Positions 54,732 through 63,574 of a stretch of 64,000 bases of DNA are shown piece after piece (the stretch's first letter is position 1; each line of letters opens with the position of its first letter). Under the pieces are notes generated by a model that was not told the origin of the DNA, ran no database searches, and worked only from the letters and a program-made list of their open reading frames with translations. The stretch is from Beijerinckiaceae bacterium (GTDB lineage Bacteria > Pseudomonadota > Alphaproteobacteria > Rhizobiales > Beijerinckiaceae). A program made the position numbers and the translations under genes. The stretch covers positions 62,001 to 126,000 of the forward strand of contig JAJPIC010000009.1 of NCBI GenBank assembly GCA_021324915.1. Reading direction: 5' to 3'.

Positions 54732-55706
54732 ATGAACATCACTGTCCTGCTGGCAGCGCTATTGGCGGCCTTTGCGGCTGGAGGCGTCGCCTTCGTCTCC
54801 ATCTATCCGTTTCTGAGCGGCGAGCGCAAAGCCGTAAAGCGCCAGGCGGCGTTCGCCAGCGGCCCGGCAAAGAGGACATCGGACAAACAGGCCGACGCGG
54901 CCGCGCGCCGCAAGCAGATCGTCGAGAGTCTCAAGGAGATCGAGACGCGCAATGCCCGCAAGCGCGCCACGCTCGATCAAATGCTGACGCAAGCGGGCCT
55001 CGATTGGCCACTCACCCGGTTCTTGGTCATCGCCGCCAGCGCCGGAATCCTTCTCGGCGGGATCGTCTATTTCCTCGACGGAAATCCCTACGTCGCGCTG
55101 GCTGCGATATTGGTCGGAGGCGCCGGCCTGCCGCTCTGGCTGCTCAAATTCCTGGCCAAACGGCGCTTGAAGAAATTCACGAATCTCTTTCCCGAAGCCA
55201 TTGACATCATCGTGCGCGGCGTGAAAGCCGGCCTGCCGCTCGGCGATTGTCTGCGCGTCATCGCCACCGAGACTGCCGAGCCGGTCCGTAGCGAGTTCCG
55301 CCAGATAGTCGAGATGCAAGCGATGGGCCTCTCGGTCGGCGAGGCCGTCGATCGCCTCGTTGGCCGCGTGCCGATTTCCGAGACGAGCTTCTTCTCGATC
55401 GTCATCTCCATTCAGCAGAAATCGGGCGGCAGCCTTTCCGAGGCATTGGCCAATCTTTCTACTGTTCTGCGCGAACGCAAAAAGATGGAGGGAAAGATCA
55501 AGGCGCTGTCGTCCGAAGCCCGGGCCTCCGCGATGATCATCGGCGCCCTGCCCTTCGTCGTCGGCGGATTGGTCTATCTCACGAGCCCGAAATATATCGA
55601 GCTTCTTTGGACGACGTCGACGGGCCAAGTCGTCATGGGCATCAGCGCATTCTGGATGGCGGTCGGCGTTTTCATCATGAAGAAGATGGTGAGCTTCGAC
55701 TTCTAA
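54732..55706 (+). CDS. tadB: Tad pilus inner-membrane protein TadB
   Basis: 324 residues from ATG 54732 (GGAG upstream). Type II secretion F-domain protein: hydrophobic N-terminus, then LDQMLTQAGLDWPLTRFLV, an FPEAIDIIVRGVKAGLPLGDCL motif, IVISIQQKSGGSLSEALANLS and two C-terminal helices. Forms the inner-membrane platform with TadC, next to CpaF. Confidence 0.93.
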   Translation: MNITVLLAALLAAFAAGGVAFVSIYPFLSGERKAVKRQAAFASGPAKRTSDKQADAAARRKQIVESLKEIETRNARKRATLDQMLTQAGLDWPLTRFLVIAASAGILLGGIVYFLDGNPYVALAAILVGGAGLPLWLLKFLAKRRLKKFTNLFPEAIDIIVRGVKAGLPLGDCLRVIATETAEPVRSEFRQIVEMQAMGLSVGEAVDRLVGRVPISETSFFSIVISIQQKSGGSLSEALANLSTVLRERKKMEGKIKALSSEARASAMIIGALPFVVGGLVYLTSPKYIELLWTTSTGQVVMGISAFWMAVGVFIMKKMVSFDF

Positions 55707-55728
55707 TCTTTTGGCGGACGGAGCTGAG

Positions 55729-56703
55729 ATGATCGATCTTTTGTATTCGCTGCTCGACCGGCGTGTCCTTCTCGGCCTTCTCGTCGCGATTGCAACGGTC
55801 GCCACCATCCTGACGCTCGCAATGCCGCTCCTGCAAACCGACACGCTCGCCCGCCGGATGAAGAGCGTGGCGAGCGAGCGCGAGCGCATTCGCGCCCGCG
55901 AACGCGAACGGCTCTCGAACAGCCGAAAAGTCAGCCTGCGGCAAGAGCCGAAGGCGTACATGAAAGACATCGTCGAGCGGTTCAATCTTTCGAAATGGCT
56001 GGGCACGGAAAAAGCCAAGCATCAGATGGTCATGGCGGGTTTTCGCGGCGCGCAGGCCGAAGTGGCATTTCTCTTCTTTCGGCTGGTCACCCCGATCGGC
56101 CTCTTTGTCGCGGCGCTGATCTATGTTTTCTTCCTGAGCAATCTCGGCTGGCCGCTCATGTTCAAAATCGGCGTGGCGATCGGCGCCGCCTATCTCGGAA
56201 TCAAGGCGCCGGAAATCTATCTGCACAATCAGACCGCCAAAAGACAGAAATCGATGAGCCGCGCGGTCCCCGACGCTCTGGACCTCCTGCTGATTTGTGT
56301 CGAATCGGGCATGTCGATCGAGCCGGCTTTCCGCAAGGTCGCCCAGGAGATCGGCGCGCAATCGATCCCGCTCGCCGAGGAGCTCACGCTGACGACCGCC
56401 GAGCTTTCCTATCTGCCCGATCGACGGATTGCCTACGAAAACCTCGGGGCACGGACCGGAGTCGAATCGTTGAAACAGATCGTCACGGTCCTGAACCAGG
56501 CCGAGCGCTATGGCACGCCTCTCGGGCAGGCCCTGCGCGTCGTCTCGCAAGAAAGCCGCACCCGGCGAATGAGCGAGGCGGAGAAGAAGGCGGCTGCCCT
56601 GCCGCCCAAGCTGACGGTGCCGATGATCGTCTTCTTCCTGCCGGTGCTTTTTGCCGTGATCATTACCCCCGCCGTCATTCAGATCACCGGCATCTCACAC
56701 TGA
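55729..56703 (+). CDS. tadC: Tad pilus inner-membrane protein TadC
   Basis: 324 residues from ATG 55729 (ACGGAG upstream). Paralog of TadB: N-terminal helix, coiled charged region (ERERIRARERERLSNSRK), then SRAVPDALDLLLICVESGMSIEPAF, TVLNQAERYGTPLGQALRVVS, and C-terminal MIVFFLPVLFAVIITPAVIQI. Follows tadB. Last gene of the plus-strand tad operon; tadE, tadF and tadG are not here. Confidence 0.93.
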   Translation: MIDLLYSLLDRRVLLGLLVAIATVATILTLAMPLLQTDTLARRMKSVASERERIRARERERLSNSRKVSLRQEPKAYMKDIVERFNLSKWLGTEKAKHQMVMAGFRGAQAEVAFLFFRLVTPIGLFVAALIYVFFLSNLGWPLMFKIGVAIGAAYLGIKAPEIYLHNQTAKRQKSMSRAVPDALDLLLICVESGMSIEPAFRKVAQEIGAQSIPLAEELTLTTAELSYLPDRRIAYENLGARTGVESLKQIVTVLNQAERYGTPLGQALRVVSQESRTRRMSEAEKKAAALPPKLTVPMIVFFLPVLFAVIITPAVIQITGISH

Positions 56704-56731
56704 CGCGGCCCCTTCGCCTTTCGCCACCCCC

Positions 56732-57613
56732 CTATTGGAGGATGTCGGCCGCGCCCACCTTCTCGGCTTGCGGCATGCGTTTGGCGAGATGACGCGGCTT
56801 CGTCTGGCGGCTTGCGACCTTCGTATCGATCTTGCGAATTTGGTCCCAAGGATCGGCCTGCGCGATCATTTGGCGAATGGCCGCGACGTTCTCCGCGGCA
56901 TCGACCGGTGATAGGTCCTGCTGGGCAAGCGTCTGGGCCGCATCGAACTTGCCTTCGAGCGCCAGAACCAGTGCAAGATTTTGCCGCACGCGCATATCGG
57001 CGCCCGGCTGCGCCACCGCCTTCTGAAGCGTTGATTCGGCGAGCGGCAATTGTTTCGACAGTGCATAGGAAAGGCCGAGGTTCGAAAGAACATCTGGCTG
57101 ATCAGGCATTATTTTCAGCGCCGCCTGGTAATAAGCCTGGGCCTGATCGTGATCTCCAAGCTGATCCGCCACGGCGCCTTGCGCGGAAAGGATCGACCAA
57201 CTGGGCTGTTCCGGCGTATGCGCTTCCGGCAAAACGGTTGCAGCCTCGCGCAGCCGACCGTCCTCGGCCAATGCCTTGCCATAGGCGCCGAGCACTTCCA
57301 TGTCGTTCGGATATTTCGCGGCGAGCCTTTGCGTGACCGCCACCGCTTGTGCATAGCGCGTGAGGGCGCGCAGCACGCGCGCATAATTCAGGGCGACGCG
57401 CTTATTGTCCGGATTGGATTGATAGCGGTCGCCGAGCGCTTCGGCGTCGCGTTCCAATTCGGTTTGGGAGGTCGGCAAGGCACCGTTCTGAGCGACGCCG
57501 GGGTCGATCCCGCCGAGGCCCATGCCCTGGCAACCGCCAAGGAGCAAAGCGGTGAGAAGAATTGTGCTGGGCCACAATCCGGCGGCTTTTCTGCGAGACC
57601 AAACGCTGAGCAT
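56732..57613 (-). CDS. tadD: TadD-like TPR lipoprotein
   Basis: 293 residues. Lipobox LLLGGC (Cys near 28). Then TPR repeats: ERDAEALGDRYQSNPDNKRVAL, VLRALTRYAQAVAVTQRLAAKYP, ALKIMPDQPDVLSNLGLSYALS and LVLALEGKFDAAQTLAQ. The C-terminal tail is Lys/Arg-rich. TadD-type proteins support tad pilus assembly. It is convergent with tadC across 28 bp rather than in the operon. Confidence 0.88.
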   Translation of the reverse strand: MLSVWSRRKAAGLWPSTILLTALLLGGCQGMGLGGIDPGVAQNGALPTSQTELERDAEALGDRYQSNPDNKRVALNYARVLRALTRYAQAVAVTQRLAAKYPNDMEVLGAYGKALAEDGRLREAATVLPEAHTPEQPSWSILSAQGAVADQLGDHDQAQAYYQAALKIMPDQPDVLSNLGLSYALSKQLPLAESTLQKAVAQPGADMRVRQNLALVLALEGKFDAAQTLAQQDLSPVDAAENVAAIRQMIAQADPWDQIRKIDTKVASRQTKPRHLAKRMPQAEKVGAADILQ

Positions 57614-57708
57614 GAGCGGCTTCTCTGGAGGTACCGCTTGTCAGCAATAAAATGTTAACCCTAAAAAACGGTTAAGGGCGTAAACGCCGCTCGGCGCTGG
57701 AGTTTCGA

Positions 57709-59112
57709 ATGCCGTTTCACCTCGGTTCCCCCACTCATGCGGTGCCAATCTTCTTCGTCACATGCGAATCCTGGCCGAGGGTCGAAGCAAGCCTGCTGCC
57801 GAGTGCCGCAAATTTCGCGCGCGCCTCGAAATTCGAGCCGCGGCCAGGGCGCGTTCTCGTCCTCCCCGCCGAGGACGGCGGCATAGGCTCTGTGCTGTGC
57901 GGGCTCGAGGAGAAATCGGCGCGAAGCCGCGATCCTTTCCTGCCCGGCAAGATCGTCGGTGCCGTTCCCGCCGGCATCTATCGCTTCGCCAACGATCCGC
58001 ACGATGTGACTTTGGGGGTGCTCGCCTGGGCGCTCGCCTCCTACCGCTTCCGCCGCTACAAAAAGGACAAGGCAGACCTTCCGGAACTCTGCCCGCCGGC
58101 AGGGATCGATCTAAGCCGCATCACCCGGATCGCGGATGCCGTTTGCCTCGGCCGCGACCTCATCAACACGCCCGCCAATGATCTCGGTCCCGATGCGCTG
58201 GAAGAGGCAGCGGTGACGATCGCGGCGCAATTTCAGGCGCAAGTCTCCGTCGTTCGCGGAGACGCGCTGCTTCCCGAGTTTCCGCTGATCCATGCCGTCG
58301 GCCAGGCGGCCGCAAAGGCGCCGCGGCTCGTCGATTTTTCTTGGGGGCAGATTGGCGCGCCGAAAGTCACGCTCGTCGGCAAAGGCGTTTCATTCGATAC
58401 CGGCGGGCTCGACATCAAGCCAGAGAACGCGATGTTGCTCATGAAAAAGGACATGGGCGGCGCAGCGACGGCGCTCGCCCTCGCCCATATGATCATGGAC
58501 GCCGGTCTTCCCGTGCGGCTTCGGGTGGTCCTGCCGATCGTCGAGAACGCGATTTCCGGCAACGCCATGCGGCCCGGCGACATCTATCCGAGCCGCAAGG
58601 GGCTTACCGTCGAAATCGGCAACACCGATGCCGAAGGCCGGCTCATTCTCGCCGATGCGCTCTCGCTGGCGGACGAAGAAGCGCCCGATCTCTTGTTCGA
58701 TTTCGCAACGCTGACCGGCGCGGCGCGCGTAGCGCTCGGCCCCGACATCTCGCCCTTCTACACCATGGACGAGACCCTCGCCGCAGATCTCGCACGGTTT
58801 GCGACGCAGGCTTTCGATCCGGTCTGGCGCATGCCGCTCTGGGAGCCCTACGATAAGCTTCTCGATGGAAAGATCGCCGATCTTTGCAATGTCGCCGGCG
58901 GCCCGTTCGCCGGCTCGATCACTGCCGCGCTCTTCCTGCGCCGTTTCGTCGAAAAGACGAAGGCCTGGGCGCATTTCGACATTTATGCGTGGACGCCGAC
59001 GGCAAAATCGGCGCGCCCGGAAGGCGCCGAAATTCAGGTTGCCCGCGCGCTCTTCGATCTCGTCGAAAGCCGCGCCGCGCAGGCGGATCGCGCAAGAACG
59101 GAACGGCTCTGA
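57709..59112 (+). CDS. M17 family leucyl aminopeptidase
   Basis: 467 residues. A cytosolic metallopeptidase that removes N-terminal residues. Metal site: Lys and Asp in VGKGVSFDTGGLDIKPENAMLL, then KKDMGGAA, and the signature NTDAEGRLILADAL. The N-terminal domain is short and divergent, so it may be a PepB/PepA variant. Its stop overlaps the NlpC/P60 start by one base. Confidence 0.92.
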   Translation: MPFHLGSPTHAVPIFFVTCESWPRVEASLLPSAANFARASKFEPRPGRVLVLPAEDGGIGSVLCGLEEKSARSRDPFLPGKIVGAVPAGIYRFANDPHDVTLGVLAWALASYRFRRYKKDKADLPELCPPAGIDLSRITRIADAVCLGRDLINTPANDLGPDALEEAAVTIAAQFQAQVSVVRGDALLPEFPLIHAVGQAAAKAPRLVDFSWGQIGAPKVTLVGKGVSFDTGGLDIKPENAMLLMKKDMGGAATALALAHMIMDAGLPVRLRVVLPIVENAISGNAMRPGDIYPSRKGLTVEIGNTDAEGRLILADALSLADEEAPDLLFDFATLTGAARVALGPDISPFYTMDETLAADLARFATQAFDPVWRMPLWEPYDKLLDGKIADLCNVAGGPFAGSITAALFLRRFVEKTKAWAHFDIYAWTPTAKSARPEGAEIQVARALFDLVESRAAQADRARTERL

Positions 59113-59951
59113 TGAAACGCGACCCGCGGTTGACGCCGGCGCGCCCTGATCTCGCAGCCGAACATCTGCGCGACGTGATTGCAGCCGACCGCTATGCGAA
59201 GGGCCGGCCGATGCATGTGCGCGTTGGACTGGCCGACCTCCGGCGCCGGCCCTCGCAGGATGCGGCGCTCGATACCCAGGCGCTCTACGGCGAAGACGCG
59301 ATGCTCTATGACGAAGGCGGAGGCTGGGCCTGGGTCCAGCTTGGTGGCGACGATTACGTCGGCTATGTCGCGCGCGATGCGCTCGCCACCGGCTTTGCCG
59401 AGCCGACCCATCGCGTCGGAGTCAACCGCACCTTCGTCTATCCGAGGCCGGACATCAAAGCCCCGGTGCTCGCCGCCCTGCCCCGCGGCGCCGGCCTGCG
59501 CATGATCGATGAGCAGAACGAGTTCGCCAAGTTCGCCGACGGCTTCGTGTTTGCGGCGCATCTCAAGCCGATCACGGAAAGGGCGGAGGATTTCGTCGCG
59601 GTGGCGCAGGCCTATATCGGATGCCCCTATCTTTGGGGCGGCAAATCGAGTCTCGGCCTCGATTGCTCGGGCCTGGTGCAGATTTCGCTCGCCGAGGCCG
59701 GCATCGCAGCGCCGCGCGATACGGATCTGCAGGAAGAAGCGCTGCGCGAGGCCCTGCCGATCAGAGATGAAGGATTAAGGCGCGGCGATCTCGTCTTTTG
59801 GAAGGGCCATGTGGGCATCATGCGCGATGCGCGCGAACTCATTCACGCCAATGCGCATCATATGCTCGTTGCCTCGGAGCCTTTGGCGCAAGTGCGCGAC
59901 CGCGTTCGACAGAAGGGCGGCGGCGAGATCATGAGCATCAAGCGGCTTTAG
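59112..59951 (+). CDS. NlpC/P60 family cell-wall peptidase with SH3b-like domains
   Basis: 279 residues from ATG 59112, overlapping the aminopeptidase stop by one base. No signal peptide. SH3-like region (about 30-145: VRVGLADLRRRPSQDAALDT, GGGWAWVQLGGDDYVGYV). The catalytic domain has the Cys in LDCSGLVQISL after YLWGGKSSLG, GDLVFWKGHVGIM with His, and ELIHANAHHMLV. Cleaves murein peptides, probably with the aminopeptidase in turnover of recycled peptides. Confidence 0.9.
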   Translation: MKRDPRLTPARPDLAAEHLRDVIAADRYAKGRPMHVRVGLADLRRRPSQDAALDTQALYGEDAMLYDEGGGWAWVQLGGDDYVGYVARDALATGFAEPTHRVGVNRTFVYPRPDIKAPVLAALPRGAGLRMIDEQNEFAKFADGFVFAAHLKPITERAEDFVAVAQAYIGCPYLWGGKSSLGLDCSGLVQISLAEAGIAAPRDTDLQEEALREALPIRDEGLRRGDLVFWKGHVGIMRDARELIHANAHHMLVASEPLAQVRDRVRQKGGGEIMSIKRL

Positions 59952-60037
59952 TCTTCTCCGCCCGCGGGTGAGACTGCGTCGATCGCCGGTAAAGCGCCCA
60001 TGACGCCGAATTTGGCGCCCTCACGGAATTCCTTAGG

Positions 60038-60436
60038 CTACTTAAGATCATGCGGGCCGAAAGGATGCGGCAGTAACTCGGCGAAGGCCAAGGTCTTGCG
60101 CCAACCCTCCGGCCCCGCGCTGTGGAGCTTCGTATCCTTCGTCGCGAATTCGAAGAGTCTCTGCCGGCAGGCGCCGCACGGCATCACGGGCTCGGCGCTC
60201 TCGGCGACAATGAGGACCTCGGCGATTTCCTTCTCGCCGGCCGAGATCATCGCGGCAATCGCGCTTTCTTCCGCGCAGATACCGACGGGATAGGCGGCAT
60301 TCTCGACATTGGCGCCGGAATAAATGGCGCCCGACGCGCTGCGGATCGCGGCGCCGACCGCGAACCGCGAATAGGGCGCATAGGCATTGGACCGCGCCGC
60401 CGCGGCGGCAGCGAAGAGTTCCGAAATTGCGTCCAT
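60038..60436 (-). CDS. cdd: Cytidine deaminase
   Basis: 132 residues from ATG 60436; the longer frame is the shadow of the ModE-like gene. Zn-binding Cys54 with Glu56 (CAEESAI), Cys87 and Cys90 (MPCGAC), GANVENAAYPVGI and YAPYSRFAVGAA. Homotetrameric type. Converts cytidine and deoxycytidine to uridine forms for pyrimidine salvage. Confidence 0.95.
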   Translation of the reverse strand: MDAISELFAAAAAARSNAYAPYSRFAVGAAIRSASGAIYSGANVENAAYPVGICAEESAIAAMISAGEKEIAEVLIVAESAEPVMPCGACRQRLFEFATKDTKLHSAGPEGWRKTLAFAELLPHPFGPHDLK

Positions 60437-60538
60437 TGGCTTAAGCTCCCCTCGTTCCGACCGATCATAACGATACTGGCGAGACGAGTTGCCCTTTTTC
60501 TGCCGCTGGTTATCTTTGCTGCTATGGAGGAAAACCCC

Positions 60539-60934
60539 ATGCAGGACGGCGAAGCTCAGGTCCTCCTTGAGATCGCTCTGCCGAACGGCGGAAGTTTCGG
60601 GCCGCAGGATCTTGCTTTGATCGACGCGATCCGCGCGCAGCGCTCGATCATCGGCGCGAGCCGGGCGCTGGGCCTTTCCTATCGCAAGTGCTGGCTCTGC
60701 GTCGACAGTTTGAACCGCACTTTCGAGGCTCCGGCCATTGCGACCTTCCCCGGGCGGCGCGGCGGCGGCGCGGAGGTCACCGCCTTCGGCGAAAGGCTCG
60801 TCGCGCTCTATCGGTCCATCGAGCGGCACGCGAGCCTATCGGCGAAGAAATCGCTCGAAGAGCTTACGGCCTCTCTCGATTGGTCGTTCGAGAAAGAGGC
60901 CAAGGCCGCGGGCGCGGCGCGCGATCTTGGCTGA
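60539..60934 (+). CDS. Short ModE-like winged-helix regulator
   Basis: 131 residues from ATG 60539 (GGAGG eight bases upstream). Matches the N-terminal DNA-binding domain of ModE: LIDAIRAQRSIIGASRALGLSYRKCWLCVDSLNR, GRRGGGAEVTAFGERLVALYR. The C-terminal molybdate-binding TOBE domains are missing, so molybdate sensing is in doubt. It faces the modC remnant, and their 3' ends overlap by 71 bp. Confidence 0.88.
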   Translation: MQDGEAQVLLEIALPNGGSFGPQDLALIDAIRAQRSIIGASRALGLSYRKCWLCVDSLNRTFEAPAIATFPGRRGGGAEVTAFGERLVALYRSIERHASLSAKKSLEELTASLDWSFEKEAKAAGAARDLG

Positions 60935-61382
60935 GATCCGAGATGGCCACCGTCTTGATCATCGCCCAAGCCTTGAGCCCCGGCACGAGCGCCAAACGCT
61001 CGACCGATTCGTTCGTGATCAGAGCATTGAGCCGGGTGCGGCCGAGGTTGAACGTGGCGCGCACATAGGGCGGCACCAGCAGTTCCAGTTCGGCGATTTC
61101 GCCCGGCAGGCGATTGGTGATGGAGACGTCCATCGGCCGCGACAGCGCGACCGAGACGTCGCGCGCATCGATCCTGACTTTCACGCCCGCATCGATCGGC
61201 AGATCGATCATCGGCACGCGCAATTCGCCGTCTTCGAAGAAAAGCGTCGTCAAAGCGAGGTCGCGATCATGACGCAGGATGCGGGCGAAGATCGCGGTCG
61301 AAAGCCGCGGCGGGGCGCTCGCCCAAGTAGAGAGGGTTCTTTGAATTTCCCGCATCGGCCTGTCGATGGTTTCCGCCCCGAT
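60864..61382 (-). pseudogene. Remnant of modC (C-terminal TOBE domain of molybdate ABC ATPase)
   Basis: A frame of about 170 codons opening just after a TGA (61383-61385). ARILRHDRDLALTTLFFEDG, VKVRIDARDVSVALSRP, SITNRLPGEIAELEL and VPGLKAWAMIKTVAI match the C-terminal MOP/TOBE part of ModC. The N-terminal ATPase half with its Walker motifs, about 230 residues, is missing and a stop blocks the frame. The first in-frame ATG at 61355 would allow a short protein, but no ribosome-binding site is obvious. Together with a ModE-like gene it marks an eroded molybdate locus. Confidence 0.7.
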
Positions 61383-61620
61383 TCACTTTACGGCGAGTCC
61401 GCCCGCAGCGCCATTGGGGCGTGAGGTTCCCAAATCGCTCCGATTCGTATATGGGAGCGCTGCAATTGCGAAAAGAAGAGCCCATATAGGGTGAGGCCGC
61501 CCGGATGCGCCGGGCAATCGCCCTAATCTGCTGATTTTATTTGTCATTTGCGGCAAGGCGCGCGCGGCCGGTCTTGCCGGCGTGATTCGCGCGACGTGCC
61601 GCTGGGAAATTGGAAGCCTT

Positions 61621-63441
61621 ATGAACCTGCGCAATATCGCCATCATCGCGCACGTCGATCACGGCAAGACGACCCTCGTCGACCGTCTGCTGCAGCAATC
61701 CGGCGCTTTCCGCGAAAATCAGCGCGTTGCCGAACGCGTCATGGATTCGAACGATCTCGAAAAGGAGCGCGGCATCACGATCATGGCCAAGGTGACCTCC
61801 GTCGCCTGGAAAGACGCGCGGATCAACATCGTCGATACGCCGGGCCATGCCGATTTCGGCGGCGAGGTCGAGCGCATTCTCTCCATGGTCGATGGCGCCA
61901 TCGTCCTCGTCGATGCTTCGGAAGGGCCGATGCCGCAGACCAAATTCGTCGTCGGCAAGGCTTTGAAGATCGGCCTGAAGCCGATCGTTGCGGTCAACAA
62001 GGTCGATCGTCCGGATGCACGGCCGAGCGAGGTGGTCAACGAAGTCTTCGACCTTTTCGCCGCGCTCGATGCAACTGACGAACAGCTCGATTTTCCGATC
62101 CTCTATGGCTCGGCCAAACAGGGCTGGATGGCCGAGAGCCCCGACGGACCGAAGGACGGAATGGCGCCGCTCTTCGATCTCGTTCTGCGCCATGTCCAGG
62201 CGCCGAAGATCGAAGGCGAAGGCTTCCGCATGCTCGGCACGCTGCTCGAGGCCAATCCCTATCTCGGCCGGCTCATCACGGGCCGCGTTTTTTCCGGCAG
62301 CATTCGGCCGAACCAGTCGGTCAAAGTGCTCGACCGGCACGGGAGCGTCGTCGAGCAAGGCCGCGTCTCGAAAATCCTCGCGTTCCGCGGCATCGAGCGC
62401 ACGCCCATCGAAGTGGCGGAAGCAGGCGACATCGTCGCCATCGCCGGCCTCGAAAAGTTCAATGTCGCCGATACGCTCGCGGCTCCCGAGGTAAGCGAGC
62501 CTTTGCAGGCCCAGCCGATCGACCCGCCTACCCTTTCCATGACCTTCATGGTCAATGATTCGCCCTTCGCCGGCACGGAAGGCGATAAAGTGACGAGCCG
62601 CGTCATCCGCGATCGGCTTTTGAAGGAGGCGCAAGGCAATGTCGCGCTGAGGGTCGAGGATTCGCCGGGCTCGGAGTCGTACATCGTCTCGGGCCGCGGC
62701 GAGTTGCAGCTTGCAATTCTGATCGAGACAATGCGCCGCGAGGGCTACGAGCTCGGCGTCTCGCGCCCCAAGGTCGTGTTCCAGAGAGATTCCAAAAGCG
62801 GACAGCTCTTCGAGCCGATCGAGGAAGTCGTCATCGACGTCGACGAAGAACATTCCGGCGTCGTCGTGCAGAAAATGGCGGAGCGCAAGGCCGATATGAT
62901 CGAAATGCGCCCCTCGGGCGGCGCTCGCCTGCGCCTCGTCTTCCACGCGCCGACCCGCGGCCTCATCGGCTATCAGGGCGAATTGCTGACCGATACGCGC
63001 GGCACCGCGGTGATGAACCGGCTGTTTCATTCTTACGCGCCATTCAAGGGCGAGATCGCCGGGCGGCGCACCGGCGTGCTCATCTCGAGCGAACAGGGCG
63101 AAGCGGTCGCCTACGCGATGTGGAAATTAGAGGATCGCGGGCCGATGATGATCGAGCCGGGGCAGAAGGTCTATCGCGGCATGATCGTCGGCGAGCATAC
63201 GCGCGACAATGACCTCGAGATCAACGTGTTGAAGGGCAAGCAGCTCACCAATATTCGAGCCGCCGGCAAGGACGAAGCGGTGCGCTTGACGCCGCCGATA
63301 AAGATGACGCTCGAGAAGGCGCTCGCCTATATCGAGGACGACGAGCTTGTCGAAGTAACGCCGAAATCGATCAGATTGCGCAAGGCGCTGCTCGATCCGA
63401 ACGAGCGCAAGCGCGCCGAACGAGCGAAGGAAAGCGCGTAG
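61621..63441 (+). CDS. typA: Ribosome-associated translational GTPase TypA/BipA
   Basis: 606 residues from ATG 61621; TTG-type extension to 61582 rejected. GTPase G1 [10 protein letters not shown]2 ERGITI, G3 [12 protein letters not shown]4 NKVDRPDAR. Domains II, III and V and the BipA-specific C-terminal domain ([51 protein letters not shown]) follow. Binds 70S ribosomes and helps assembly and stress adaptation, notably cold. Confidence 0.97.
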   Translation: MNLRNIAIIAHVDHGKTTLVDRLLQQSGAFRENQRVAERVMDSNDLEKERGITIMAKVTSVAWKDARINIVDTPGHADFGGEVERILSMVDGAIVLVDASEGPMPQTKFVVGKALKIGLKPIVAVNKVDRPDARPSEVVNEVFDLFAALDATDEQLDFPILYGSAKQGWMAESPDGPKDGMAPLFDLVLRHVQAPKIEGEGFRMLGTLLEANPYLGRLITGRVFSGSIRPNQSVKVLDRHGSVVEQGRVSKILAFRGIERTPIEVAEAGDIVAIAGLEKFNVADTLAAPEVSEPLQAQPIDPPTLSMTFMVNDSPFAGTEGDKVTSRVIRDRLLKEAQGNVALRVEDSPGSESYIVSGRGELQLAILIETMRREGYELGVSRPKVVFQRDSKSGQLFEPIEEVVIDVDEEHSGVVVQKMAERKADMIEMRPSGGARLRLVFHAPTRGLIGYQGELLTDTRGTAVMNRLFHSYAPFKGEIAGRRTGVLISSEQGEAVAYAMWKLEDRGPMMIEPGQKVYRGMIVGEHTRDNDLEINVLKGKQLTNIRAAGKDEAVRLTPPIKMTLEKALAYIEDDELVEVTPKSIRLRKALLDPNERKRAERAKESA

Positions 63442-63574
63442 GTCCTTCTCCGGCAAGGGAGAACCGTGCTCCACTTCCGGAGGGGCCCGCGACGGGCGAA
63501 GATCCGGGACCAGATTGCCTGGAGACCGGATCGGCTCGCCGCCCTCCGGTAAAGTGAATTCGTGGGACCGCCCC

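Noticed and set aside
60437-60829. N-terminal extension of the cytidine deaminase frame
   Set aside because: It is antisense to the ModE-like gene; the standard deaminase start is ATG 60436.
61537-63030. 497-codon minus-strand frame opposite typA
   Set aside because: Antisense shadow of typA with low-complexity charged sequence.
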